Part shown: piece by piece, positions 10,181-22,673 of the stretch
How positions within the stretch are numbered: the stretch's first letter is position 1
Layout of the letters: every line of letters starts with the position of its first letter
Assembly (NCBI GenBank): GCA_020080175.1
Contig: JAGHQL010000075.1
Coordinates: 1 to 64,000 of the forward strand
Direction of reading: 5' to 3'
DNA: 64,000 bases
Source of the DNA: Glutinoglossum americanum
Taxonomy: Eukaryota; Ascomycota; Geoglossomycetes; Geoglossales; Geoglossaceae
The notes under the pieces: model-generated
The model's input: the letters and a program-made list of their open reading frames with translations, nothing else
Told to the model about the DNA's origin: nothing
Databases searched by the model: none
Translations under genes and position numbers: made by a program

Positions 10181-12015
10181 TCGGGGTTTGAGCCGGGGTG
10201 TCTGATTCCCCCCCCCTCCACCCCGGCATCCCGACCTTCTTCGGGCCCCCCGAGATTCCCATCACATCTCCGCACTCTCGGTATCTACAAGATCGCAGTG
10301 CTAGAGCTCTCATCTTGTTGAGTTCGCAAGCATGGTACGTAGTGAGAGATTTATTCCGTAACTAGAATTCAGGTCGCGGCATTGCGCTATCGGCCCCAGC
10401 CGAGGCTGCTGGTTATCGATGTCGGTTAGGCTTCGCATGGGGCAGTGGTGTCTATGTAGATATGCGAGATCATAGCTAGTCAAGAAGAGCCCAATCGACT
10501 GCTACATGACACGAGGGAGTCCTAATGAGCCCAGGAGTCCCTATATACCCTATGGTACCGCGGGCAGGCTACCAACAGCCCGCGCGCTAGTGAATACGAT
10601 GCTACCACTGCCAGGGCCCTGCCCGAAGGCTTCTCGGATATTCGGCTTCGAGATCATGAAGAGTGGGGACTCTCATATACACATTGTAGGCACAATGTAA
10701 CACCCATAAGGAATGAACGTCCGGCCAAGTGCCAAAGACGCAGGATCCGCTCTCGCCTTCCTAATTAGGAAGCTGAAGGTGGTGCGGTCAGAAGAACGTT
10801 TACCAGCAGACGTCGTAGGACCGAGTACCATACTCCTACCTAATTCTAGCCCTTCGTGGACTCGCTGCTCCCAGCGGATCCGGCACCGAAACAATAGCGC
10901 ACGGATGTGTATAGGCCACGTAAACAATAGAGGCTAGCTTATATAGAACGAATGGAAATGGTTGAGCCGATATGCTAAAAAGTGCTAGGTGCTAATAAAG
11001 GAGAGGATGATACCGGAGCCAGCAGCCTCCGGGCCATCTAGACCAACTAGATCCGCATGAAGAATAACACGGCAGATGAGGTTAAGCAAGCAGTCTTTTC
11101 GTACGATATTGGTTAAACGATAGCATGGCGAACCAGGCCACCTACTCCAACATAGGGGTAATGCGAGGCGGTACCCAAACTACTATCTATTGTAATGCCC
11201 TAAATAGCCGAATTAAATACGTTCTGGTGGCAGTAAAACGACGGAAACTGGAACCTGAACGATGGTTATTACTAGTACCTAAGCATTCCTATCCCGACGC
11301 TGTGGTGATGTTGAGACCGTGAGCCTCGGATTGCGCTTCTCTGGGAGCGGTTACGGTTCCGCTATAGGTTAGCAGTTCTCTGTTGTATGCAAATCTAGAA
11401 CAATACGACAGCAATACGTATTGGTGCTGATCGCTCTAACCTAAAGAGGCACCAGCTCCGGTTACCAGGAACTCCCACGGCCGTGTTTCGGTGGAATCGA
11501 CTTGCCATTATGCATGGTAAACACTTCTCACCCTTTTATGCGGCGACAAACTTCAGGACTGGTACACATAAAGGGAATGGCGCAGAAAGGGGCGACTGGA
11601 TACAGCTTGTGATAGAACGATGGAACAGGTTCGCCAAGGAGATTTTCGATTCTTCTGCCCTTCCTTACTCCATATCACTCGAGGGTAGTTATTTCCCGCA
11701 TTGGGCTCTAGTCCCGAATGCTTTATTCTAGTTAGTGACCAAGATACCGCAGAAGATAAAGCTTAAAGTCGCCGAGATCTTGGTGCCGCTCTTGCATAAT
11801 CACCACGACGAGGTACTGGAGCCAGAGGAAAATTAGGGGGTAGGCAATGTACCTGTAGTGCTTCACCGAGCCGACGCAGCGAGCAGAGGTCAAAGTTCAA
11901 TGGACAGGCTGACCGGTACGGATGCAAAGTTCAACCGGTGGGTCGAAGGATGGAGAATTGAAATGGGGGCAAGCCTTGTTAATAAAGCTACCTCTACCAA
12001 GCCTACGACTAATAG
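10181..12015. other. Gene-poor eroded stretch
   Basis: Only short frames are present (for example plus strand 10.71-10.94, 11.13-11.32 and 11.48-11.73 kb), none with a motif I can name. A minus-strand string around 11.79-11.86 kb rich in Tyr, Leu and Trp might be more of the neighbouring rhodopsin relic, but this is too weak to call. Confidence 0.4.
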
Positions 12016-12426
12016 CTAGCCAGTATTGATCCTACATAGGGGAATAAACGCAGGCATAGAAACGCGTTCCACACCAGGAGGCAACATGTAGGCATTTGTC
12101 CCAAACGCGAAGAACCCCCATTTGTATGTCGTTATTACAACGCGCCAGCAAGCTAAGATCAATCCCAGACCCACGACAGGCCCACAGGGGACAACGGATT
12201 TGCCAAGGTCAGAAGCCATGGTGAAGTAGGCAACTGCACTGACGAAGGAGGCTATGTTAAAGAGGAAAGGCGTGGCATGCTCGCCACGTCGTACTGCGTA
12301 GCAGCAGAGGAGCGGCAAAACAAAGGCGGCAGTTACACACAGCCCACAGCTTATCCGAGCCGTATATTGGAGTTTTAGTTTAGCAGCTTTGGCCCGTTGA
12401 CGTTGCTGATCACCAATAACTGGCAC
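12016..12426 (-). pseudogene. Microbial-rhodopsin (fungal opsin) fragment
   Basis: The frame encodes helix-like sequence containing SAVAYFTMASDLG, very close to the helix-B signature (AYFTMAS-LG) of type 1 rhodopsins. Downstream is VVITTYKWGFFAFG, resembling the segment at helices D/E of fungal opsins. Intact proteins have seven helices, bind retinal through a Lys in helix G, and act as light-driven pumps or sensors. Here helix C, with its Arg-Tyr-Ile-Asp-Trp region, is missing between the two matches, and no helix-G Lys segment follows in frame. The fragment is 136 residues against about 300 for the family. I read it as a decayed opsin gene in a gene-poor region. The two short matches are the whole basis. 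Confidence 0.55.
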
Positions 12427-13073
12427 ACGATCGCCCCTTTCCCGCTTGCTTACCCCTTTTGTGTAACCCTGGTCATACCCTCGCTCAATTCTACAACTGA
12501 TCCGGTCCTATATGAATGCTGAAAGTTCCATAACATGGTGGACTACGAGGTGGTTTGCTGCCATTGGGAGCATTCACCCTTAGCGCATTGTTTGCACGAT
12601 AATGGAGGAGAGGCGGCATCTATTCCCCAGAACGGCGTAATAAACGGGAGGTACTGTGGAGGGTAATTCTGGGCCCGCTTATTAGTGATAGTCTTGGCAG
12701 GGGTTGGCATATTCGTGGCTCCCGCCGCTCATTAGAATGAATCGTCCTTCTACCCACCAGTTGGACTTTAGCCTCCAAAGTATTCTGTAAGTGAGGTGGA
12801 ATAGAGTAATCATGGTAAGGTAGTTAGTTTGTTTGCTGTGAACGGGTTATTGATAGTCACCTCACAGATGTCTGCGGCAGCAACACGGTAGTGGGTTATG
12901 TAGTTATTCCTGTTTCGCTCTGCTCCCATGCCCTCCCCGACACACAATGCAGAACCCGAGGATTCTTATACACGTAGGTGCTGGTGATGCTGTAGGTAAA
13001 CAAACAAAAAAGGGGTAACCACCGGTACCAATATATTCGTGATCGGCATTCTATTAAATCAGCGGCTAGGCAT
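12427..13073. other. Gene-free stretch
   Basis: No frame, repeat or structural RNA could be supported here. It probably contains upstream parts of the opsin relic, too eroded to read. Confidence 0.4.
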
Positions 13074-13109
13074 ACCCTAAAACTTACCCTAAAACATACC
13101 CTAAAACAT
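13074..13109 (+). repeat. Three tandem copies of a 12-bp ACCCTAAAACNT unit
   Basis: The unit ACCCTAAAAC plus two bases occurs three times in succession, the second and third copies identical. It contains CCCTAA, as in the telomeric hexamer, but with four A residues, so it is an interstitial telomere-like or simple repeat. Confidence 0.8.
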
Positions 13110-13843
13110 GCGATGAGGAAGTATAGTCAGAGGAAATAACGAGAATGATCCCATGATGTAAGCCGGGAGTTATGTTTCGCCGTTACCAAGTCATGGACGG
13201 TAATTACTGCATGTTAGATGATATTTTCTTTTCGCCCGCAAGACTTGCACAAAGAAAAAGGACCGGGATGGAGCCAGGGAACTTCAGAGGCCATAGCTTC
13301 CATCAGTTTATTTAACTAGGGTTAAAGCGGCCTCGATGCTTTCGCCCTGCGGCAGAGGCTGCTTTTAGTTTTAGCTTTAGCCAAAAGCCCAACTTGATAC
13401 AACCACCAACACACCAGGTCGTGCAAAGCGAGGTTATCAGACTATATTTTGCCATGGCGCCTTTATTCCAAATGGCAACCAACATGCCCTTAACCCGCGG
13501 GAAGCAATCTAGTCATGCTATGAAAAACAAGAATAGAGTTGCTCAAAAACCCATCAATGTAAGGGGCCCATCAGTACAGCCGCCAAAACCACCAGCTAAA
13601 ATAGAATAAACTACAGAAGAGAATATATGTAGGCAAGTGGTATCCGAGCAACTCAACTAGGCAAGGATACAGAGCGCTAGAGTAGCAAATTGTTTAAGAG
13701 TTTCGAAACTGCAAAAACACATCTAAAGGTACGGTGGGTGCCACGTGTAGGTACTACACAGCGCAAGGTCGTGTTGGCCAATTCTGTAGCGTCTACTAGG
13801 CTGTGCAATGCATGGATTAGTAGGGACAGTGGTGTTTTCGCGG
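13110..13843. other. Intergenic downstream of the NLR-like gene, no gene seen
   Basis: A short plus-strand frame at 13.39-13.61 kb is open but has no motif. The bases next to 13844 would hold the 3' end of the NACHT-ankyrin gene. Confidence 0.4.
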
Positions 13844-16640
13844 TTACTTGTCCGCCTTCAACAGCCCTACCACCCCCTTATGTCCTCTCGAGGCTGCTAC
13901 TACTAGGGCCGTTTTCCCCGACTTGTTTTTTTACCTTGATGTCAGCGCCCTTCCCCACCAATAGCCGCACCACCGGCTCGTGGCCCGTCAATGCCGTATG
14001 GTGCAATGCCGTCTTTCCCGATGAGGTTTTTGCCTCAATATTAGCACCCTTCTCCACCAAAAAATGCACCACCGCCTCGTTCCCTCTCACGGCTGCCAGG
14101 TGTAGCGCTGTCTCTCCCTTTGTAGTCTTTGCCTCAATATCAGCACCTCTCTCCACTAATAACTGCATCATCACCTCGCTCCCCCCCATGACTGCATAGT
14201 GCAGCGGTATCTCTCCCTCCGTAGTCTCCGCCTCGATATCAGCACCATTCTCCATCAACAATTGCGCCACTGTCCCATGCTTTCTCATGGCCGCCAGGTG
14301 CAGCGCTGTCTCTCTCTCCGAGGTCTTCGCCTCAATGTCGGCACCCTCCATTATCAATAGCCGTACCATCGCTTCATCCCCTCCCTTGGCTGCGTAGCAC
14401 AGTGGCGTCTCTCCTTCCAAGGTCTTCGCCTCAATGCCAGCGCACTCTTCCACCAATAGCCGCACCACCATCCTATGTCCCATCCAGGCCGCCAGGTGTA
14501 GAGCTGTCTCTCCCTCGACAGCCTTTGCTTCGATACTAGCACCCTCCTTTAGTAGCAGACGCACCATCGCCTCTTGCCCGAACAAGGCTGCTTGGTGTAG
14601 CGCTGTCCCTCCATCTGAAGCCCCCGCCTCGATACTAGCACCCATCTTCACGAGTAGCCGAGCAAGTCCCTCACGGCCCATGAAGGCAGCCCTGTGCAGG
14701 GCCGTCATTCCATCCTCATCTCTCACATTAACGTCAGCGCCCATCTCCACCAGCAGTCGCACAATTGTCTCGCGTCCTGTATCAGTTGCCAGATGTAGAG
14801 CCGTCGATTTCTGGCTGTCCGTCGCGCCAATATCAGCGCCCTTTTCCACCAGCATTTGCACTGCCGGTTTGTGCCCATTCTTGGCTGCCCAATGCAGTGC
14901 CGTCATGCCTCGGCTATCTTTCTTTTTTAAAGGGCTCCTAAATCTTGATTTAACCTTCCAGGACTTCCTCTCCAGACATTTTTGCAGTAGCGGATTTATC
15001 CCAAAGTGAGACGCTAGATGCAATAGCCCAAACGAACTGGGTGGGTCGGCCAATAGTTTCCTATCCGCATTCCAGTATGTCTTCCACCAAGCAGTGAATA
15101 GGGGCGAATTCTCTGTACAAAAGGGGCCTGAAAGATCAAACATATCCGTAATAGAGCTAGGAGAGTTTCTTGCATGCTCAGGCCAATAGAGCGTGGCATA
15201 TCTCAACAATGGGAAATCTCGCAGCCATGCGTCCCGCAGCCCCGCATTATCATTTTTATGTTCAACATGGACGAATCCATTCGCAAAACAACCGTTGTGA
15301 ATGTATTCGTGGCAAACTCGCGCCAATTCCAAATGTGCTTCTGCTTGTTTGATGCGGAAACACTCGAGCATTGGGTCGCTATCTACCCCTTTCCGCAGCA
15401 AATAGTCCTTAGCAGATTGGTGAACAAAACCGACTTCACCTCCGCTAACCCTCAATAAGGGCCCACAAAAGCCGATATAATCCCGGATAACTTGGTCGCC
15501 ACCCACAGTGCCAGAGGGTCTTGCCCTAATTGCGGCGGCAAGCTCAGTTAATGCTAATGGCCGGAGAGCCGTCGCAACCCAGAGTAAGATCAGAGCCACT
15601 ATTTCCCGCCGGCTGTCTGCAATTTGAAACAAAATCCGGCTATAAATTCCATATAGCCCTTTCGGAAACCCCTCCAAGGTGTCTTCGACTTCTATCACGC
15701 TTTCGTCTTTAGCTCTTCGATGACGAAACTCGCCCACAAAAAAGTCCCATCCGCTCGCTCCAACAGAGTCTTTGCGACATAATGGCGCAAAGCGTCAGTG
15801 TAACCTACTCTTGTAGAGAGCTCACCAACCTTGATGGATATGAACTGTTGAACGTCGAGGCTGACTTCGACATCGGAATCAGAATCCAAGTTCACTCGAG
15901 GAAACCCGAACAACTCCCTCGCTATCCACTCCGGATATTCCCGGCTGACGGCTATTAATTTCAACCTCCTAGTCGAGGATTTCGGGTCCGCTGCTAAAAG
16001 AAAGGCCGTGAGTTTAGTCACAAGCTCTTGTAAAGACTTCTCCTCACACTCGTCAAAGCCATCAATGATGCAGTATATCGCATCGAGTCCCGAATCTTGG
16101 GCCATGGATTTGAAGATCCTCCAAAGCGCTTCCAGCGATGAATCGCCGAACAACCTTTCCCTCTGGACCTCGAATATAGGTAAGATATGCTGGAAGAAGG
16201 ACTGGTGTTTTCGAAGGATCTGTAGCAGCAGCCCTCTGAGAATGGCGACGGCAGTATTGCGCTTTCGTCTTTACCATCGCAAAAGTAGTATGCAAGAACC
16301 GTATCTGACGACTCTCCCACGATATTCCCGAGCTCCTCTGTGAGAAAGATGGAAAGCATGGTCTTGCCTTTTCCAGGACCACCGGACAACCAGAGGAGTT
16401 GCGATTGGGAATTTAGCCACGATTTGAAGGCCTCATTGGTCATAATCCATTGGCAAGTATTTCCGACCCTTCGCCCTTTTGTGCTAATGAGGTTTTCCCT
16501 ATCATCGACAGGATCAGTCAGGAACAGTGCAGCCAAACACTCTCTAGCCCCATCCCCCCCTGGGTATGATCCACCTTCAGGCCCATCAGCCCAGTTAACT
16601 CGATGTGTGGGGTGCTTCGCTTCATCCGCTAAATAAACGC
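13844..16640 (-). pseudogene. NACHT-ankyrin NLR-like gene, frame broken at three points
   Basis: From the 5' side there is a linker with ARECLAALFLTDP, a P-loop (GGPGKGKT, near 16.37 kb), YYFCD, a Walker B-like IIDGFDECEE, and the NACHT-associated winged-helix region (PLALTELAAAIRA, then GFVHQSAKDYLL). Eleven 33-residue ankyrin repeats of the TALHLAA..G form end the protein at 13844. This is the architecture of fungal NLR-like receptors, whose NACHT oligomerises on ligand sensing by the repeats; some control heterokaryon incompatibility. Three one-base slips break the frame: near 16262 (KDE/RNTAVAILRG), near 15704 (ELKTKA/VIEVED) and near 13915 (before KTALVVAASRGHK). Sequence on both sides of each slip is otherwise clean, so assembly error is as likely as recent loss. 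The N-terminal effector domain was not found. The repeats are near-identical at DNA level. Confidence 0.85.
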
Positions 16641-18791
16641 ACCGAAATATACGGATCCTCCATGAGTACTAATGTTGCCTTGGATTGGCCAACCGCCATC
16701 TACATAGTTAGTCCCCAGGAAGCGACTTCCCCCCTGATCCATACCCGTTTCTCTAGCGCTTAGCGGCGCCGCTTCCAACGCAAAATAACAGGTAGGAAGT
16801 AGGACAGCAGAGACCGCGAGAACGATTGCGGCTGATGGATTCCGTCCCTCTGCGGGGTAGAATAATTAAATGACTAATCAACAGTGTTAAAGGAAACGAA
16901 CGCTCTAAGAAGCACTGGGCACATAGCACGGAAAAAACACCTGAACCAAAGACAGCATGACGAATAAAAAGTGGGTGATACCGCATATCGATGTAACCAC
17001 CTCAGAAGTGGTATCCAATTTGTTTGTAGAGAATCCGAGATTTCACCCGCGAACTCGGGAGGGATAAAAAACTCGAAATGCCTTAAAATGCCCCAAACGC
17101 CCCCCACAGAGCATATAGAAACGGTTTTCCCAACACAGTTTTTACTCGTGTTTAGCTGTTCCGAGAAGCTCGACTGTTGGATGAATAAAGCGGAGCAGCG
17201 ACCAACGCCTGGACCGTCACCGCACCAGAGCGCGCCAAGGGATTTTTTCCAAACAAATTTCTTGGCACCTGATCGCACTTTGCTATAATCCGCAAGGGAG
17301 TTGGGACAGTGACAGGACGTATAGCCCAGTGCCCTTCCCCTTCTAGAGGAATTTCCGCCATGGAGACGCCCGTATTCGCATGCGCGGATAGCTAGCCGTG
17401 AGGAACTGGGTGCGTGCTGATGGCCGATGCTTTGTCGAGCAACAAATTTTCCAACATGAAAACGCCTCGGTGCTGAATTTTACGCTGGCCAACCACTCTC
17501 TCACCGAAAGCAAGTTCGTTCGTCTTCAGTTAGTATGAAGCAGAGTCGAACGGAAGGTCGCGAGATCCAATTCATTTAGAGAGCACGACCAAACCGACTC
17601 CCAATGATGAGTTTAGAATTTGCAAGATAATTTCGGCGTTATAAACTCTTGACATCGTTGCCTATGTAGTAACCCACAAGCGGTCGGAGCGCGGTACAGT
17701 CAATAAGCACGAAAAGTGGAAAATATAGGCATCGCGTAAGAGACTAAAGAAATAAAGGATGGTATCCCATTCATCTCTACAATTCAAAACCTCCACCCTT
17801 GGATTTCCCAATGGGATCCTCTCCGCAGCGAGCCCTTCAGCCATTCTTCAGCGCACTCTGCCGACCCGACTACGAAAGACGAACACTATGGAGCCCTACG
17901 ACCAAATATTAGCACCAAAGTAAGGCTCGCTATATAGCAAGTTTGAGCATTGAACATACAGCTTTGTTGCACCTGATTTCTTCACAGCCGGCCGGGGCTT
18001 CGCCTTCAGTAACTTCACCCCGGCGAACGACACGAAAATATCTATCGCGACTTCGTGAAGACCTATTGCCGCCTCGGCCTCGGTTCCTGGTGCCTCTCTG
18101 GGCCCGGGCAGCATTAGTTTGAGTGGATGGGGGCGATGGGTAATGCTGTTCTCGCTCAACGGCGTTGCGATCTCCTAACGACGCGCGATTAGCTAGACAC
18201 CCTCCCAAGAGGTGACACATCCCTCACCAAAGCTTTGTGATGAGCTCATTTTCCATATATTATTTTTGCTAGTAACCAGCGACCGTGGGGAAAAGCGAGT
18301 CGTGCAAAAATTACTAGTTTTCTGTCAAAGTTAGTTTTCCACCTGAGCTGCGAGAATCAACCCTTTCTATAGATGGGTTGACGGCTCCAGGCAACAACGC
18401 CCAATTCCTCAGCTTGCATGAATACGACGAATACGAGCGCACACCCTTGCCAGCAAGGCAGACTCCAGAAGTTGGGCGGTCCGGGCCACGTCCCGCTATG
18501 ATGGATGATTGGATGGTGAACTGTGCCAAGAAGCTCTGAGACCGTCATTGACGAATGAAATCTTGCGAAAAGGAGATTTGTACGCTACAATCTTCCCGGG
18601 ATGGCTTCCTCGGCATTGTACTCGACAAACCAACATGTGGTTACCAGCTTCGCCCCACTTATGCCTTGAACAAATTACTTGGCTTCGCCGACTCCCGTTT
18701 CCCCCCGTCAACTCTCAAACTTCGTCCCCAGGAGACCATTCCCGTTGTAAGGAACCAGAAGGTCGCCGTTCCTAGATCGCTCTTGCCATAG
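16641..18791. other. Intergenic, no confident gene
   Basis: This is the likely 5' region of the NLR-like gene (unidentified first exon possible) and the promoter side of the gene at 18792. Short frames on both strands carry no motif. A plus-strand frame ends with TAG directly before the ATG at 18792 in the same phase. One copy of the 11-mer TAGCCGTGAGG lies near 17390. Confidence 0.4.
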
Positions 18792-20752
18792 ATGTCTCCG
18801 CGAAGGAACCTCCAGACCAGCATTCCTACCGTTGGTTCACTATGCGAGAAGCTTGGATATGGGAAAGGGAAGAATGAAGTCACCGGGTTAAGCAAAAACG
18901 ACCTGACGGAAACAACTCAAGTATGGAGGAAGAAATACATAACCCCCAGTGGCAAGCTCGGGCGAGAACTCAAAGACTGGAAGTCGGTAGCCGAGCGACA
19001 TGATCTCTTGGTGATGGCAATCAAATATCTTGACGACGACCGTAACGGAGAACGATTTTGGCCAAATAACAGAGAGGATGACGCAGGCAAACATCTCCAT
19101 TACCCAACTGACGAAGACAAGTGCGTGCAACCGTTGTGGCAAGACTCCCTACAGCTCTAGCTAACGTACATTGCAGAATCGCAAAGATCCTTAGACAGCT
19201 CTTTTGGAAGCAAAACTATTACGACATTCACAACGCCAAAGAAGAACGCAAGCGAGCATCCAGAGAAAGATCATTAAGCGGCTTAACCTCCAACGATCCA
19301 ATAATTGTTGACTCCATTGAGGGCGTTATCCCCAGAATCGCGAAAACCCCGCCTCCCAAGTACACCGAACGTGCTTCACAAGATCAAAGTCTCCCGACGA
19401 AAAGGACACATGAGACCGATTCGCGAAAGCTCCCCACCCCCAGCGATGCGAAAACTTCACTCCGTCCGCTAAAAGCTATTCGGCCTATTAAGAAAACTAC
19501 GACGCCCCCAAACCAGCCTGGGCGAGAGAACCGCCTTGGGGAGCCGACTGAGCAAGGGACCCCCGATGTCTATGATGACATTGAAGGTGGCAACGAAACC
19601 TCCCTGCTTCATCGTCTAGTAAGTGCATAAGAGTTCACAGTGGCCGTGGGGCGATGCGATTTCCTAAGCTAACCAAGAGGTCTGGTGCAGCCTCCCCAAA
19701 CGCCTTCGGGGGCGTCAGCCATATCGAGCGGCAACAGTCGCCTCAGCTCCAATCCCGCCAAAAGCCTACAAGACACCGGGGAGTCTCCGAGTGAAAGCCG
19801 AGTAGCCAAGAGACGAAAGAACGATCATCAGTCTTCCAGTCAAGACTACGGCCGAGGGTTGTTCGGCACCCCTTTGCGACAGTCGGAGCGTGCACCAAAG
19901 CGCAGGGTACTTCCAAACGTGGCTTCGTCCGAAGAAGTGGCTGCTCTGCTTGAAGGAAGTGCCCCAGCCGCCCAGACCAATAGGGACCCTTTCGTCGATA
20001 GCTTTGAGGAATCGCCCTCGACCGGACCAGCGCATATCCACAAAGCGACTACCAAAACCCCACAAAAGTCCCTTGCGCAACAACTCAAAGAGTCTCTGGT
20101 CAGCGATAACAGAGATTATTCGCGGCTCGGCCGGGAGCCCGGTGCTACCAGTTCCCACGAGAAACCTCAAGCGGTGACACCAGTAGCCCATAAGACTCTA
20201 GCTTCGACTCAAACGAGAAGCGGACCGTCAGGGCAGAGCGCTGTGAGCCCCAATACCGAAGGCTCGGGCACCAAAGACACCCAACAAACTGCCCCGGAAA
20301 TCGGCATTACCATCCCCAAAGCTCTAAACGTCGAAGGGAACAGAAAAGCGGCGGCCTCGGATTCAAAATCTCGCGTCGAAGTGGACTTCTGGATCATCAA
20401 AAATCGGAAGCCACGACTCGTGCGCGAACGTTGGAGAGAAGGTATGCTGCGAGGGAAATCGCTAAGTTTCTTTATCGAAGGAGCCTCGAAGGTCACGCAA
20501 AGTCGTTGCATCGAAGAGTTGAAATGCACACTACAGACCCGCGAAACACAGGTTATAGAGACCGTTCACAAGAGCGACGAGAAAGCATTCGAGGTTATGA
20601 AGAACAGCTTTACGAGCGAAATTAAGAAGGTCTGGGAGAAAGATCGCAACGGCAAGGAAAACTTTGAGATTTGGATCGAGCCGATTTATGGAGACGACCT
20701 CTCTGCTGACGGCGAGGCAGAGGTGGAGGATCTGGAGCTGGGAGATTACTGA
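18792..20752 (+). CDS. Unknown fungal protein, three exons, about 610 aa
   Basis: Exons 18792-19120, 19177-19618 and 19691-20752 join in phase. Intron 1 (56 nt) has donor GTGCGT, a CTAAC branch and TTGCAG; intron 2 (72 nt) has GTAAGT, CTAACC and GTGCAG. The N-terminal third (about residues 10-130) is a compact charged/aromatic region (VWRKKYITPSGK, ERFWPNN, RQLFWKQNYYD). The middle (about 150-450) is disordered, rich in Ser, Pro, Thr and basic patches such as KRRKN. The last 110 residues form a second folded region (VDFWIIKNRKPRLVRERW, GKSLSFFIEG, FEIWIEPIY) with an acidic tail. I do not recognise either domain. The basic patches and disordered centre would fit a nuclear protein, but that is inference. 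An in-frame TAG immediately precedes the ATG, which supports the start. Confidence 0.75.
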
Positions 20753-22673
20753 ACGACACAGCAAAATGAGAAAATCCGGAGAGAAAAAAAAGCCACCGTG
20801 GAGTCTCTCCTTCACTTGAGCAGCAATGTAATAGAATGGTTTTACGCGCATTTTTTCCAAGCTGGTTACTTCGCAGCTCCAAACTGTAGTTGGGTCCGCA
20901 CCGAATGATTTTTGGCTTGAAGTTTTCCCTCCAAAAAAATGCAGTAGCTCTTATTTGCAAAATCAAAAAAGCCCCAATTATTGTTTAGCTCGGGGAACAT
21001 GTGTGTGAAATCCTAAAGGCTAACCCCGCTTATAAGGATATGCATCTGATCGATCTTTTTCTTTCCGTACAAGCTTGTGTCCAGGTCGCAATGATATCTT
21101 GTTGCCCAATCGGAGGCGAGAGAAATAGAGGCTCCCCGGCATACTACCGGATTCGCTCATTCGCTGGTTGTCCGGAAAAAATGGACGGAAACCCGTGGTG
21201 GTTGGTTGTACCCGGGTCATCGGCGATCGTGGATTGCAGGGAAGGTGCCAAGGGGGCCCCTCAATGCTGGCGGGGGCAGCTTTCTCGCCGCCATAGATTT
21301 TATTAGAATCCCGCCAAGGACAAAATATCCGTTACTTCTGTCGGAAAGGAAACAGTCCTTGCATATGGGTGGCTGATAGCCAAGCAGCTCCTGACGCCTG
21401 TTGATTGTGGCTTCCCAAGCCATAATCGCAGCACTCACTGCTCTCCGGCCGGAAATGAGCGCTACGAGTGGCTCACCGACTCGGCCACGTCACCTGTCTT
21501 CGTACAGCAAAAGCCCTCGCACCGTTTATCCACAAAGCATCGACGCCCTTTTCTCCTGCAAGCCCAATCCCGCGAGCGGCCAATCAAGCGAATAGCAGCC
21601 TCATTCCATCAGGCTGTCCTGAGCCTAGACCACCTCCGCTCATTTCCAAGATCACCATTACTTTTTCCTCAGCCCTACCCTTCCCTCTAAGAGTTTCGAC
21701 CTCGCCATACTCCTAAACGTCACATTCCATAACTTCACCGGTCGACCCTACTTAACTCTTTCTACCCAGACGCTGCCGGCGTCGGCAAATCCCGACCGAG
21801 CTGCTGGTGAGAATGAAAACAGTTATGAACGGCCAAGGAAGAATTTGTCATGCGATCGATCCCTGTGGATAATCTCTGATAAACATCCAATGTGCGGTGG
21901 GGTTACCGAGTAGGGTCCGCCTGTCTTTGGGATGGCGTGGGAGATCCCACAACGTAGTTTGTTTCTCTCAACCAGACAGGAGGACCAACCGCGAATTCCC
22001 CACCCCATCTCTCGAGATTGAATCCCACAAAATAGCGAAGCCACCCAATATTCCGAAATGCTGCTTTGCAGCATGCCGCTCCCCTTTCACGCTACAGGGA
22101 TCAACCATCAACCATGCCATCAAATGCCTTTACTCACAACCAACTCATCAGAATCCTCACTCACGATCGTGTAGTAGTAACGAACTGAACCAAGCCCGAC
22201 ATCCTCAAATCCGCCAAGCCCCACCCACCCAACGCCGAGAGCGCCGAGAATATAAAGCGGTCGACGCAAAAAAAAAAAAAAAACACCCCTGTCGATCACC
22301 CGCATAGCTTGCTGACCGCAAAAACCCCACACGCGGACGGAGGGGGGTGAGAAGGGTATGGCAGGGGGGTGCTGGTTCTGCATGTAGAACAGCTTAACAG
22401 TGAGTAATCAGCCTTAACAGCGGACATGCTCTCAGCCTCAGGTCTTTTTGGTTTTGCTTTATCTTCAGCTCAGCTTTGGGATCTTGGCGGAGAGAGGGTG
22501 TGGGCTTATATTAAATACCACAAATGTTTCCTGGGTGCGCTGTTGGGGAGATGGGGTTTTTGTTAGGCTGATTAGCTTACCAGGGACCAACTAAAGTTTT
22601 TTTTCCCATCGCGCTGAGAGAGTATCCTTGTCGTTTAGTTTGAGTTCCCTTTAACACGTTACCTGGCTGCCGC
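20753..22673. other. Intergenic, no gene seen
   Basis: Short frames only. A poly-A run lies near 22266-22283. An AT-rich TATATTAAA-like element near 22508 is about 165 nt upstream of the next start and could belong to its promoter. Confidence 0.45.
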
